A DNA stretch of 51,215 nt from Curtobacterium sp. HSID17257 (GTDB lineage: Bacteria; Actinomycetota; Actinomycetes; Actinomycetales; Microbacteriaceae). The notes under the pieces were generated by a model, which was not told where the DNA came from, searched no databases, and worked only from the letters and a program-made list of their open reading frames with translations. The stretch is from NCBI RefSeq assembly GCF_003989515.1, contig NZ_RBLU01000012.1, positions 1-51,215 of the forward strand, given 5' to 3'. Made by a program: the position numbers and the translations under genes. Positions 16,621-25,065 of the stretch are shown in pieces; the stretch's first letter is position 1, and every line of letters starts with the position of its first letter.

Positions 16621-17455
16621 CGGCCTCTGCCGCTGCGTGGAGCGCTTCGCGCCAGTCGCGCATCGGCGCGATGCCGGCGCGCAGCCAGGCGTCGTGCCCG
16701 AGCACGCTGTACGCCGGACGCGGAGCAGGACGGACGAACGCCGAGCTGTCCGTCGGCAGGACGCGCTCCGGGTCGAGCCCGACCTCGGTGTAGATCGCCT
16801 TCGTGAAGTCGAGCCACGACCCCTGCCCGGCGTTCGTGCCGTGGTAGGTGCCGGCCGGTGCGTCGGCGTCGAGCATCGCGACGATCTGTCGGGCGAGGTC
16901 GCCCGTCCACGTCGGCTGACCGACCTGGTCCGTGACCACGCTGACGGTGTCGTGCGACCCGGCGAGCCGGATCATCGTCTTCGCGAAGTTGGGGCCACCG
17001 GCGCCGTAGAGCCACGCGGCCCGCACGATGTACGACGAGTCCGGCGCGATCCGTCGGACCGCGTCCTCGCCGGCCGCCTTCGTGCGACCGTAGGCCCCGA
17101 TCGGGTCGGTCGGCTCGTCCTCGGCGTACGGCGAGGTGCCGTTGCCGTCGAAGACGTAGTCGGTCGACACGTGCACGAGCTTCGCGCCCGCGCCGACGGC
17201 CGCGGTGGCCAGCACCTCGGGGCCGCGGGCGTTCACGGCGTACGCGTCGTCCTCGTGGGACTCGGCGTCGTCCACCTTCGTGTACGCGGCGGCGTTGATG
17301 ACGACGTCGTGACCGGCGACGGCCGCGGCGACCGCCTCCGGGTCGGTGATGTCCAGCTCGGCACGGGAGAGCGCGGTGACGTCACGACCGGCGAGGGCCT
17401 GCTGGAGGTCCTGGCCGAGCATGCCGGCCGCGCCGGTGATCAGGTAGCGGGTCAT
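16604..17455 (-). CDS. rmlD: dTDP-4-dehydrorhamnose reductase
   Basis: A 283-residue short-chain dehydrogenase. The cofactor motif GAAGMLGQDL is at the N-terminus, and the catalytic YGRTKAAGE provides the Tyr-x3-Lys pair. NAAAYTKVDDAE and HVSTDYVFDG are typical of RmlD. It performs the last step to dTDP-L-rhamnose with NAD(P)H. The ATG overlaps the rmlB stop at ATGA (17452-17455), giving tight translational coupling. Its length is normal for stand-alone RmlD, so it is not the RmlC-RmlD fusion seen in some actinobacteria. Confidence 0.95.
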   Translation of the reverse strand: MTRYLITGAAGMLGQDLQQALAGRDVTALSRAELDITDPEAVAAAVAGHDVVINAAAYTKVDDAESHEDDAYAVNARGPEVLATAAVGAGAKLVHVSTDYVFDGNGTSPYAEDEPTDPIGAYGRTKAAGEDAVRRIAPDSSYIVRAAWLYGAGGPNFAKTMIRLAGSHDTVSVVTDQVGQPTWTGDLARQIVAMLDADAPAGTYHGTNAGQGSWLDFTKAIYTEVGLDPERVLPTDSSAFVRPAPRPAYSVLGHDAWLRAGIAPMRDWREALHAAAEAGVLDA

Positions 17456-18438
17456 GCGAGGGCCGCGCGCTCCTTGAGGGGCTCCCACCAGGCGCGGTTG
17501 TCGCGGTACCACTGCACGACGTCGGCCAGGCCCTGCTCGAACGGGACCTGCGGCTCGTAGCCGAGCTCGGCCTGGATCTTCGAGATGTCCACGGAGTACC
17601 GCAGGTCGTGGCCGAGGCGGTCCTGGACGCGGTCGACGTACGACCAGTCCTTGCCGGTGGCCTCGAGCAGCATGCCGGTGAGCTCCTTGTTCGTGAGCTC
17701 GGTGCCGCCGCCGATGTTGTAGATCTCGCCCGCGCGGCCCCCGACGAGCACCATCGCGATGCCGCGCGTGTGGTCGTCGACGTGCAGCCAGTCGCGGATG
17801 TTGTTGCCCTCGCCGTACAGCGGGACGTGCCGGTCGTCGATCAGGTTCGTGACGAACAGCGGGATGACCTTCTCGGGGAAGTGGTACGGCCCGTAGTTGT
17901 TCGAGCAGCGCGTGATCGAGAGGTTCAGCCCGTGCGTCCGGTGGTAGCTGCGCGCGAGCAGGTCGCTGCCGGCCTTCGACGCCGAGTACGGCGAGTTCGG
18001 CTCGAGCGGGCGGTCCTCGGCCCACGAGCCCTCGCTGATGGAGCCGTAGACCTCGTCGGTGGAGACGTGCACGAAGCGCTCCGTGCCGTGGCGGAGCGCG
18101 GCGTCGAGCAGGCGCTGCGTCCCGACGACGTTCGTCTCGACGAAGATGCCGGAGTCGCGGACCGAACGGTCGACGTGGGACTCGGCGGCGAAGTGCACGA
18201 TCGCGTCGATGCCGGGGACGACCTCGTCGAGCTTCGCGGCGTCGGTGATGTCGCCCTGCACGAAGGAGTAGCGGGGGGAGTCCGCGACGGGCGCGAGGTT
18301 CTCGAGGTTGCCCGAGTAGGTGAGCGCGTCGTAGACCACGACGTCGGCGCCCTCCAGACCGGGGTAGGCGTCCTGCAGCGTACGGCGGACGAAGTTCGAG
18401 CCGATGAAGCCGGCTCCTCCGGTGACGAGGATCTTCAC
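17452..18438 (-). CDS. rmlB: dTDP-glucose 4,6-dehydratase
   Basis: A 328-residue extended SDR enzyme. It shows the NAD motif VTGGAGFIGSNFV, the signature HFAAESHVDRS, the catalytic VSTDEVYGS with Asp/Glu beside Thr, and YSASKAGSD with Tyr-x3-Lys. It converts dTDP-glucose to dTDP-4-keto-6-deoxyglucose. The GTG start has GAAGGA eight bases upstream and is 11 nt after the stop of the preceding membrane GT-C-like gene, so it belongs to one long minus-strand operon starting at 22520. RmlA and RmlC are encoded divergently at 22.6-24.1 kb. Confidence 0.96.
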   Translation of the reverse strand: MKILVTGGAGFIGSNFVRRTLQDAYPGLEGADVVVYDALTYSGNLENLAPVADSPRYSFVQGDITDAAKLDEVVPGIDAIVHFAAESHVDRSVRDSGIFVETNVVGTQRLLDAALRHGTERFVHVSTDEVYGSISEGSWAEDRPLEPNSPYSASKAGSDLLARSYHRTHGLNLSITRCSNNYGPYHFPEKVIPLFVTNLIDDRHVPLYGEGNNIRDWLHVDDHTRGIAMVLVGGRAGEIYNIGGGTELTNKELTGMLLEATGKDWSYVDRVQDRLGHDLRYSVDISKIQAELGYEPQVPFEQGLADVVQWYRDNRAWWEPLKERAALA

Positions 18439-18449
18439 GCGTTGTTCCT

Positions 18450-20048
18450 TCAGTGATCGGTTCGACGGTCGGCGGGCAGTCTAGCGGGCGCGGTCCCGGC
18501 GGTGTCGTCGCGACCGAACCAGCGCCACAGGGCGACCGCGGTGGCGAGCCCGACGACGGCCAGGAGGCCCACGAGCGCCGCGAGTGCACCCCGGCCGGCC
18601 GGCAGCGACGTCCAGAGCGCCTGTCGGCCCGCCGCGGAGACCCGGAACTGGAGACCCTCGAAGGACCCCGAGTAGAGCAGGCCGAGCGCTGCGACGGCCA
18701 CGACCGGGGCGACCAGCAGGACGGCTCGGGCCAGCCGCACCCGGACCGCTCGCCGTACGACCAGGCCTCGCCAGGCGAGCGCCTGCACGACCAGCAGGGC
18801 GGCGATCGCCGGGAACAGGAACCGGCCCTGGGTCACGGTGATGCCGACGTGCCCGACGTAGGTCGCCCAGTCCCGGGCGAGGACGACGACGAGGACGGTG
18901 AGCGGGAACGTGCCGACGACGGCCATCGAGCGTCGGTCGACCCGGCGACTCGCCGCGGCCCACACCAGTGCGGCGAGCGCGACCACGGTGGCGGTGTCGA
19001 CGATCACGGGCGAGAGCGGCCACTGGTACCGACCGAGCAGCCCCAGGAACGAGTCCGACATGCCGTTCCAGAACGTCCCGACGAACTGCACGACGTCCGG
19101 GCCCTGGCCCGCGGGCCACGGGTCCCGGACCGGCGCGTACGGGTCCGGCTGCGGAGAACCGGTCCGGACGAACTGCCGGGCGTACCACCACCCGGTCGTG
19201 ACCGCGGGGACGAGGAGCACCACCAGGCACCGGCCGACGCGGACGAGCACGTCGCGGACGAGCACGTCGCGACCGGGCCGCCGCGCCGCGGCGCTGCCGA
19301 GCCGTCCGGCGAGCACCGCGACCAGGACGAACGGCACCGCGAGGAACCCGGCGGCCGACACGGCGGTCCCGACCGCCACCGACCCACCGAGCGCCAGCAG
19401 GGTCCACCACGACCGGTCGCCGGTGAGCACGCGCACCGCGAGCCAGGTGCTGAGGGCGCCGGCGACGATGACCGGGACCCAGACCGAGACGGAGGACCCG
19501 ACCTGCGCGATCTGCGGCACGGCGAGCAGGACCGCAGCGGCGGCGACCGCGAGTCGCGGCGAGCGGGTGGCGCGACGCACCGAGGCCCACACGAGCGCCG
19601 GCAGCGGGGCCATCGCCAGGACGTCGACCAGGCGCATCACGAGCACCACGTGGTCCCAGCGTCGGGACCCGGCGTCGAGCGCCACCGCGACGGCCGCCTG
19701 CACCGCGAAGAACGTCGGTGGGTGTTGCGACATCGGGTTCCGGAGCGCGTTCTCGGTGCCGTCCCCGACGATCGCGGCGATCGAGCCGCGCTCCGACGCC
19801 GGTGGCAACCGGACGGCGACGTCCTGGGCCAGCAGCCCCTGGAAGAAGTGCAGGTGACCGGTCGCCGGCCACAGCTGTCCCGCCAGCAGGTGGAGGACCG
19901 CGTCGACGTTCGCGGCCTCCTCCGGACCCTGCAGGGGAGGGTTCACGGCTGCCCACGTCGCGAGGAGCAGGACGAACGTCGCGCTGACCCCGGCGACCGC
20001 CAGGAGCTCGGAGTGCGAGGCTCGCCACACGCGGCGGAGGCCCCTCAC
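18450..20048 (-). CDS. DUF2142-like integral membrane protein with altered catalytic motif
   Basis: A 532-residue protein with about 12 hydrophobic segments, paralogous to the gene just upstream. It has the same plan: a first helix, then a loop motif, a conserved region (MSQHPPTFFAVQAA), and repeated helices with RRATRSPR. DUF2142 proteins resemble GT-C glycosyltransferases that use polyprenyl-phosphate sugars outside the membrane. The motif that is APDERAH in the neighbour reads GPEEAAN here (residues 41-47), so the Asp and the His are lost. The GTG start overlaps the upstream stop by 4 bp (GTGA). A 15-bp in-frame tandem duplication at 19239-19268 gives DVLVRDVLVR. Confidence 0.75.
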   Translation of the reverse strand: MRGLRRVWRASHSELLAVAGVSATFVLLLATWAAVNPPLQGPEEAANVDAVLHLLAGQLWPATGHLHFFQGLLAQDVAVRLPPASERGSIAAIVGDGTENALRNPMSQHPPTFFAVQAAVAVALDAGSRRWDHVVLVMRLVDVLAMAPLPALVWASVRRATRSPRLAVAAAAVLLAVPQIAQVGSSVSVWVPVIVAGALSTWLAVRVLTGDRSWWTLLALGGSVAVGTAVSAAGFLAVPFVLVAVLAGRLGSAAARRPGRDVLVRDVLVRVGRCLVVLLVPAVTTGWWYARQFVRTGSPQPDPYAPVRDPWPAGQGPDVVQFVGTFWNGMSDSFLGLLGRYQWPLSPVIVDTATVVALAALVWAAASRRVDRRSMAVVGTFPLTVLVVVLARDWATYVGHVGITVTQGRFLFPAIAALLVVQALAWRGLVVRRAVRVRLARAVLLVAPVVAVAALGLLYSGSFEGLQFRVSAAGRQALWTSLPAGRGALAALVGLLAVVGLATAVALWRWFGRDDTAGTAPARLPADRRTDH

Positions 20049-21586
20049 GGGCGGGCTCCGAGGTCGGTCACCGACGGGAGCGTGGCGGAGCTGCTCGGCA
20101 CACGGCGCGACAGCAGGACCGCACCGACGCCCAGCAGGAGCGCGAGGACCCACGCGGCGACGACCGCCGCCACCGGCACCGGGGTGGACGCCGCGAGCGT
20201 CGCGAGCCCGGCCGACGTGACCCGCGCGCGGGCGACCTCGGCGAACGACGTGTAGGCCACCGCGGGGCCGTACAGGGCCAGCGCGGCGGCGATGCAGCTG
20301 ACGACCGTGGCGAACCGGCGCCGGCCGGCGGGGGGGCCGAGGGCACGGCGCCACGCGATCGCGCTCAGGGCGACGAACGCGGTGATCGCGGGGAAGGAGT
20401 ACCGCCCCTGCGTCCCGCCGACGAAGGTCGTGGCGAGGTAGCTGTTCCAGTTCGTCACGGTCTGGAAGACGAACACGGTCAGGGGCAGGACGGCGAGCGT
20501 GACGGCGAGACCGAGGCCGGGCCCCCGCCGGAACCCCCACACGAGCACCGCGCCCAGACCGAGCACGGTGGCGGTCTCGTAGACGACGGGGGAGACGACC
20601 CACTGCGCCCCACCGCCGAAGCTGCCCCAGAACGTCCGGGCGATCGTGCTCCACGAGATGCTGACGAACGTCACGGGGTCGGGACCGGTCCCGGCGGGGA
20701 ACGGCTGCGGCGGACGCAGCGACGCGAAGCCGTCCGGCTGCAGCGTGTGGAAGACGAGCAGGTTCCGGAACCACCACCACGCGCCGACCGCCGCGGCGAC
20801 GGCCAGGACCCAGAGCGCCCGCAGCAGTCGCCGGAGCACGACCCGCCGGCCCGACGCTCCGACGGACAGGGCAGCGGCGACCGCGACGAACGGGATCAGC
20901 GGCAGCGCCGTCCCCTTCCAGAGGATCGCGACACCGAGCGACAGGGCGAGGGTGACCGCGGTCCTCGTCCGGGCATCCCCGGTCAGCACCCGGACGGCCA
21001 GCCACACCGTGGTGGCGCCGAAGAGCATCACCGGCGGGTCGTTCGAGACCGAGGCCCCGATCGAGGCGAGCTCGGGGACCGCGAGCACGGCGAACGCGCC
21101 GACCACGGCCGCCCGCGGACTCCGGGTGACCCGTCGGACCGTGGCCCACGCCAGCGCCGGCAGCGGGAGGACGAACAGTGCGCTGAACAGGCGCAGCGCG
21201 AGCACGTCGATAGCCGGGCGGTGCGCCTCGAAGTCGATCAGGTGCAGGACCCCGGCGGCCAGCACGTAGTACGTCGCCGGGTGCTGCGTCATCTGGTCGA
21301 CGGTGTCGCCCTCGGCAGCACTCGAGGCGTCGAGCAACGCCCCCATCGACGCGGTCGTCCCGGCGCCGGCCCCGTCGACGGCCTGCAGCAGGTGGAGGTC
21401 ACCCGGGTCGGGCCACCCGTCGCCGATCGCGACGTGCACCGCCGCATCGAAGTGCGCCCGCTCGTCGGGAGCCTCGAACGTCGGCACGAGCGCCGCCCAG
21501 AGGACGAGGATCACCCCGAAGGTCGCGGTGACCGCGAGGACGACGAGGCGTTCGCCGCGGGTGGGGGCGGTCACGGGGTCAGTCAC
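20045..21586 (-). CDS. DUF2142 family membrane protein (GT-C-like)
   Basis: A 513-residue polytopic protein with about 12 hydrophobic segments. The first extracytoplasmic loop carries the family motif APDERAH (residues 39-45), and the loop after it has MTQHPATYYVLAAG. The family is of unknown function, but topology and the acidic first-loop motif resemble GT-C enzymes that transfer sugars from polyprenyl phosphates to exported glycans. The GTG start overlaps by 8 bp the gene for a polyprenyl-phosphate sugar synthase-like GT2, which would make the donor. The downstream paralog overlaps by 4 bp, so three proteins are translationally coupled ahead of rmlB. Confidence 0.8.
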   Translation of the reverse strand: MTDPVTAPTRGERLVVLAVTATFGVILVLWAALVPTFEAPDERAHFDAAVHVAIGDGWPDPGDLHLLQAVDGAGAGTTASMGALLDASSAAEGDTVDQMTQHPATYYVLAAGVLHLIDFEAHRPAIDVLALRLFSALFVLPLPALAWATVRRVTRSPRAAVVGAFAVLAVPELASIGASVSNDPPVMLFGATTVWLAVRVLTGDARTRTAVTLALSLGVAILWKGTALPLIPFVAVAAALSVGASGRRVVLRRLLRALWVLAVAAAVGAWWWFRNLLVFHTLQPDGFASLRPPQPFPAGTGPDPVTFVSISWSTIARTFWGSFGGGAQWVVSPVVYETATVLGLGAVLVWGFRRGPGLGLAVTLAVLPLTVFVFQTVTNWNSYLATTFVGGTQGRYSFPAITAFVALSAIAWRRALGPPAGRRRFATVVSCIAAALALYGPAVAYTSFAEVARARVTSAGLATLAASTPVPVAAVVAAWVLALLLGVGAVLLSRRVPSSSATLPSVTDLGARP

Positions 21587-22520
21587 CGTACCGAGCGAGC
21601 TTCTGCAGGTCGAGCTGCTCCTCGGCGAGGGTCCGGTTCAGTCGGGTCAGGTCGGCCACGACACCGATCGTCATCGACAGGACCGCGGTGATCACGAGGA
21701 CGATGCCGATGAGGAGCGACTGCAGGTGGTTGCCGCCGGAGCCGCTGGTGAGCAGGACCAGGTACCGCACGAACGGGACCAGACCGGCGACGAGCAGCAC
21801 GGCGCTCACCGAGGCGAAGAGCGCCATCGGGCGGTACATGAGGTACACACGGGCGATCGCGGACCCCGAGGCGAAGACGTGCTGCCACATGTTGCGGAAC
21901 AGCCGGGACTCGCGGGTCTTCGGGTTGGTCGTGATCGGGATGCTCGCGATCGCGAGCCGCTTGTAGCCGGCCTGCACGATCGTCTCCATGCAGTAGCTGA
22001 ACCGCGTGACGATGTTCAGGCGGATCAGCGAGTACTTCGAGTACGCACGGAAGCCGCTGGCGGCGTCGGGCAGGTCGAGCCCGGCGGCACGGCTCGCGAC
22101 CCACGAACCGAGTCGCTGCATGCCCTTCTTCAGGGTCGAGAAGTGCTCGATCGTGCGCGTCTGGCGGTCACCGATGACGATCTCGGCCTCGCCGCGCAGG
22201 ATGGGCTGCACCAGGTCCGCGATCCGGGCCTGCGGGTACTGGTCGTCGCCGTCGGTGTTCACGACGATGTCCGCCCCGTGCAGCAGGGCGTAGTCGACGC
22301 CGTCACGGAAGGACCGCGCGAGGCCCATGTTCGTGGTGTGGCGCACGAAGTGGGTCACACCGTGGGCACGGGCGACCTCGACGGTCCGGTCCGTCGAGCC
22401 GTCGTCGATGACGAGCACCTCGATCTCGTCGACACCGGGCACGGACGTCGGGATCGACTCGAGGACCGCGGGCAGGGTGGTCTCCTCGTTGAGACACGGG
22501 ATCTGGACGAACAGCTTCAT
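21579..22520 (-). CDS. GT2 polyprenyl-phosphate sugar synthase-like, with two C-terminal membrane helices
   Basis: A 313-residue protein. The GT-A domain starts at once (KLFVQIPCLNEETTLPAVL), with VLVIDDGSTDRT and a DxD-like VNTDGDDQYP. The central block ASGFRAYSKYSLI resembles dolichyl/undecaprenyl-phosphate sugar synthases of the GtrB/DPM type. Two helices occupy about residues 230-290, followed by a short charged tail that may form a coiled coil. It probably transfers a sugar from a nucleotide donor to polyprenyl phosphate at the inner membrane face. It is first in the operon leading to the two DUF2142 proteins and rmlB-rmlD, which fits a donor-supply role. Confidence 0.85.
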   Translation of the reverse strand: MKLFVQIPCLNEETTLPAVLESIPTSVPGVDEIEVLVIDDGSTDRTVEVARAHGVTHFVRHTTNMGLARSFRDGVDYALLHGADIVVNTDGDDQYPQARIADLVQPILRGEAEIVIGDRQTRTIEHFSTLKKGMQRLGSWVASRAAGLDLPDAASGFRAYSKYSLIRLNIVTRFSYCMETIVQAGYKRLAIASIPITTNPKTRESRLFRNMWQHVFASGSAIARVYLMYRPMALFASVSAVLLVAGLVPFVRYLVLLTSGSGGNHLQSLLIGIVLVITAVLSMTIGVVADLTRLNRTLAEEQLDLQKLARYGD

Positions 22521-22579
22521 ACGGGCTGGGGTCGCTCTCTGGTCGGAAGGGCGAGGGGCACGGTCGGGACGACCGACAC

Positions 22580-22585
22580 AGCCTA
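22580..22585 (-). promoter_or_regulatory. Candidate -10 element (TAGGCT) for the GT2-DUF2142-rmlBD operon
   Basis: On the minus strand TAGGCT predicts a leader of about 53 nt before the ATG at 22520. It shares a 117-bp divergent region with the rmlC promoter. Confidence 0.45.
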
Positions 22586-22625
22586 CGTGGGAGCATGGTC
22601 CGGTCCGTCCGGCGGACCCCTTTGC

Positions 22626-22631
22626 TAGGCT
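22626..22631 (+). promoter_or_regulatory. -10 element (TAGGCT) for rmlC-rmlA, leaderless
   Basis: TAGGCT ends 6 bp before the rmlC GTG at 22638. The hexamer is identical to that of the divergent operon, so both rml halves may respond to the same factor. Confidence 0.55.
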
Positions 22632-22637
22632 TCCCCG

Positions 22638-23255
22638 GTGCAGATCCGCGAACTCAAGATCCAAGGCGCGTGGGAGTTCACCCCCGTCCAGCACGGCGAC
22701 GCACGGGGGGCCTTCCTCGAGGCGTACCGCGCCGACGTGCTCGAGGAGACCGTCGGGCACCCGCTCGACCTCCGTCAGGTGAACATGTCGATCTCCTCGC
22801 GCGGCGTCGCGCGGGGCATCCACTACGCCCTCGTCGCCCCGAGCCAGGCGAAGTACGTCACCGCGGTCCGCGGGGCGTTCATCGACTACATCGTCGACAT
22901 CCGCGTCGGGTCGCCGACGTTCGGGCAGTGGGACTCGGTCCGCATCGACGACGTCGACCGTCGGGCCGTGTACCTGTCCGAGGGGCTGGGTCACGCGATC
23001 GTCGCGCTCGAGGACCAGAGCACGGTGAACTACCTGGTGAGCGCCCACTACGACCCCGAGCGGGAGAAGGGGATCAGCATCCTCGACCCGACCGTCGGTC
23101 TCGAGCTGCCGGACGGCATCGGTGAGCCGGTGCTGTCCGAGAAGGACACCAGCGCTCCGACGCTCGAGCAGGCGGCCGAGCTCGGCCTGCTGCCGACGTT
23201 CGACGAGTGCCTCGCGTACACGGAGTCGCTGCGCACGAACGGGGGAGCACGATGA
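22638..23255 (+). CDS. rmlC: dTDP-4-dehydrorhamnose 3,5-epimerase
   Basis: A 205-residue cupin enzyme. The catalytic region [19 protein letters not shown] contains the base His62 and matches the usual RGLHYQ block. [20 protein letters not shown] and the [12 protein letters not shown] segment supply the rest of the active site. It epimerises C3 and C5 of the 4-keto-6-deoxyglucose intermediate. The second residue of the canonical HYQ is Ala here (HYA), a mild difference. The C-terminal 40 residues extend past the cupin core ([18 protein letters not shown]), as in several actinobacterial RmlC proteins. It overlaps rmlA by 4 bp. Confidence 0.92.
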   Translation: MQIRELKIQGAWEFTPVQHGDARGAFLEAYRADVLEETVGHPLDLRQVNMSISSRGVARGIHYALVAPSQAKYVTAVRGAFIDYIVDIRVGSPTFGQWDSVRIDDVDRRAVYLSEGLGHAIVALEDQSTVNYLVSAHYDPEREKGISILDPTVGLELPDGIGEPVLSEKDTSAPTLEQAAELGLLPTFDECLAYTESLRTNGGAR

Positions 23256-24115
23256 AGGGCATCATCCTCGCCGGCGGGTCCGGTACCCGCCTCTGGCCGA
23301 TCACCAAGGGCATCTCGAAGCAGCTCATGCCCATCTACGACAAGCCGATGGTGTACTACCCGCTGTCGACTCTGATGATGGCGGGCATCCGCGAGGTCCT
23401 GGTCATCACGACCCCCGAGTACAACGACCAGTTCCGGGCGCTGCTCGGCGACGGATCGTCGCTCGGCATGGACATCCAGTACGCCGTGCAGCCGAGTCCG
23501 GACGGCCTTGCCCAGGCCTTCGTGATCGGCGAGGACTTCATCGGCGACGACAGCGTCGCGCTGGTCCTCGGCGACAACATCTTCCACGGCACCGGCCTCG
23601 GCTCGAGCCTGAAGCGGAACACCTCGGTCGACGGGGCGACGATCTTCGCCTACCAGGTGGCCGACCCCAAGGCGTACGGCGTGGTCGAGTTCGACGACGA
23701 GTTCCGGGCGCTCTCCATCGAGGAGAAGCCCGCGGTCCCGAAGTCGGACTACGCCGTCCCGGGTCTGTACTTCTACGACAACCGCGTCGTCGAGATCGCG
23801 AAGACCATCGAGCCGAGTGCGCGCGGTGAGCTCGAGATCTCCACCGTGAACGAGCGCTACCTCGAGGACGGCAGCCTGAGCGTGCAGGTCCTCGACCGGG
23901 GGACCGCGTGGCTCGACACCGGGACGTTCGAGTCCATGATGCAGGCGTCCGAGTACGTCAAGGTCATCGAGGACCGACAGGGCAGCAAGATCGGGTGCAT
24001 CGAGGAGATCGCCTGGCGGAACGGCTGGATCGACGACACGGCCCTGGAGGCGCTCGCCGGACCGCTGGTCAAGAGCGGCTACGGCGTCTACCTGCGGCGC
24101 CTGCTCGGCAAGTAG
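23252..24115 (+). CDS. rmlA: Glucose-1-phosphate thymidylyltransferase
   Basis: A 287-residue nucleotidyltransferase. The pyrophosphorylase signature [20 protein letters not shown] is at the N-terminus, with [16 protein letters not shown] after it. [11 protein letters not shown] carries the metal-binding Asp, and the later block has [16 protein letters not shown]. It makes dTDP-glucose, the first step of the rhamnose pathway. The length fits the short tetrameric RmlA type. The ATG overlaps the rmlC stop (ATGA). A strong hairpin closes the transcript 7 bp past the stop. Confidence 0.96.
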   Translation: MKGIILAGGSGTRLWPITKGISKQLMPIYDKPMVYYPLSTLMMAGIREVLVITTPEYNDQFRALLGDGSSLGMDIQYAVQPSPDGLAQAFVIGEDFIGDDSVALVLGDNIFHGTGLGSSLKRNTSVDGATIFAYQVADPKAYGVVEFDDEFRALSIEEKPAVPKSDYAVPGLYFYDNRVVEIAKTIEPSARGELEISTVNERYLEDGSLSVQVLDRGTAWLDTGTFESMMQASEYVKVIEDRQGSKIGCIEEIAWRNGWIDDTALEALAGPLVKSGYGVYLRRLLGK

Positions 24116-24121
24116 GCAGGA

Positions 24122-24160
24122 CGACGACGCCCCGGTCTCGACGAGACCGGGGCGTCGTCG
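24122..24160. terminator. Strong terminator between rmlA and the converging GT2
   Basis: A perfect inverted repeat of 19 bp (24122-24140 with 24142-24160) separated by a single base. In the folded RNA a few central pairs must open to form the loop. It should work in both directions. Confidence 0.8.
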
Positions 24161-24216
24161 CGTCCGATGTCAGCGCGTCCGACGTCAGCGCGTCGGCGTC
24201 AGGGCGTCCGGCGTCA
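24160..24216. repeat. Degenerate 13-15-bp tandem repeat, four units
   Basis: Four units of the form GCGTCCGAYGTCAGC follow one another directly behind the rmlA terminator, starting near 24160, 24175, 24190 and 24203. The last unit contains the stop codon of the converging GT2, so the repeat array forms the 3' untranslated end of that gene. Confidence 0.7.
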
Positions 24217-25065
24217 GCGCTGCGAGCGGGTGACCCAGCGCGCCCGCGCCGCCAGACCCACGCGGAGGACCAGCCGCAGCGGTGCGAGCCACCACGCGCG
24301 GTAGCGGCGCGACAGGAACCGGTACGCGCTGCGGTGGTGCTCCTGCTCCATGCGCCGCACGTTCTGCGCGGTCGAGTGCGCACCGGTGTGGGTGACGACG
24401 GCGGCCGGGACGTACCGGTTGGTCCACCCGGCAGCGGTCACGCGTGCACCGAGGTCGACGTCCTCGAAGTACATGAAGTAGCTCTCGTCGAACCCGCCCA
24501 GGGCGACGAACCGGTCACGGCGGACGAGCAGGCACGCGCCGGACAGCCATCCGGCGTCGCGCTCCCGGTCGGTGTCCCGCTCGGCCTTGTACCGGAGGGA
24601 CCACGGGTTGCTCGGCCACATCCGACCGAAGGCGGCGTGTCCGATCCCCGTCCGGAGGGACGGGACGTTCCTGGCGGACGGGTACACCTGTCCGTCCGCG
24701 TCGAGGATGCGCGGTCCGAAGACGGCTCCGAGGGGCGTGCGGTCGGCGGCCGCCACGAGCGTGGCGATCGCGTCGGGCCGGACCTCGACGTCGGGGTTCG
24801 ACACCAGGACGTACTCGGCGTCGTCGGGGACCAGTGCGAGCCCGGCCGCGACCCCGCCGCCGTACCCGCGGTTGTCCGGCAGCGGGAGGAACCGGGCGCC
24901 GTGCCGCTCGGCGACGGTCCGGGCGGCCTCCTGCCCCGACGAGGCGTTGTCGACCACGACGACGTCGGCGTCGCCGTGGTGCTCCGAGGCGCGGATGCTC
25001 CCGAGGAACCCCTCGAGCGCAGCCGCGGAGTCGTAGGCGACCGTGACGACAGCGACGCAACTCAC
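24214..25065 (-). CDS. GT2 family glycosyltransferase, rhamnosyltransferase-like (WbbL type)
   Basis: A 283-residue GT-A protein starting with VAVVTVAYDSAAALEGFL and VVVVDNASSGQEA. The acidic motif is in LVSNPDVEVRPDA and the acceptor-side motif in FDESYFMYFEDVDLGARV. This pattern is shared by the GT2 proteins at 27747 and 43500 and is typical of rhamnosyltransferases such as WbbL. It would transfer rhamnose from dTDP-rhamnose in the cytoplasm; donor choice is inferred from family and the adjoining rml genes. The GTG start overlaps the upstream GT4 stop by 4 bp, making a two-gene operon. The Arg-rich C-terminus may contact the membrane. Confidence 0.87.
   Translation of the reverse strand: MSCVAVVTVAYDSAAALEGFLGSIRASEHHGDADVVVVDNASSGQEAARTVAERHGARFLPLPDNRGYGGGVAAGLALVPDDAEYVLVSNPDVEVRPDAIATLVAAADRTPLGAVFGPRILDADGQVYPSARNVPSLRTGIGHAAFGRMWPSNPWSLRYKAERDTDRERDAGWLSGACLLVRRDRFVALGGFDESYFMYFEDVDLGARVTAAGWTNRYVPAAVVTHTGAHSTAQNVRRMEQEHHRSAYRFLSRRYRAWWLAPLRLVLRVGLAARARWVTRSQR

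Noticed and set aside
18450-20048. Pseudogene status for the DUF2142 copy with the altered motif
   Set aside because: The frame is full length, keeps all membrane segments and has normal codon bias and a coupled start, so it is probably expressed.
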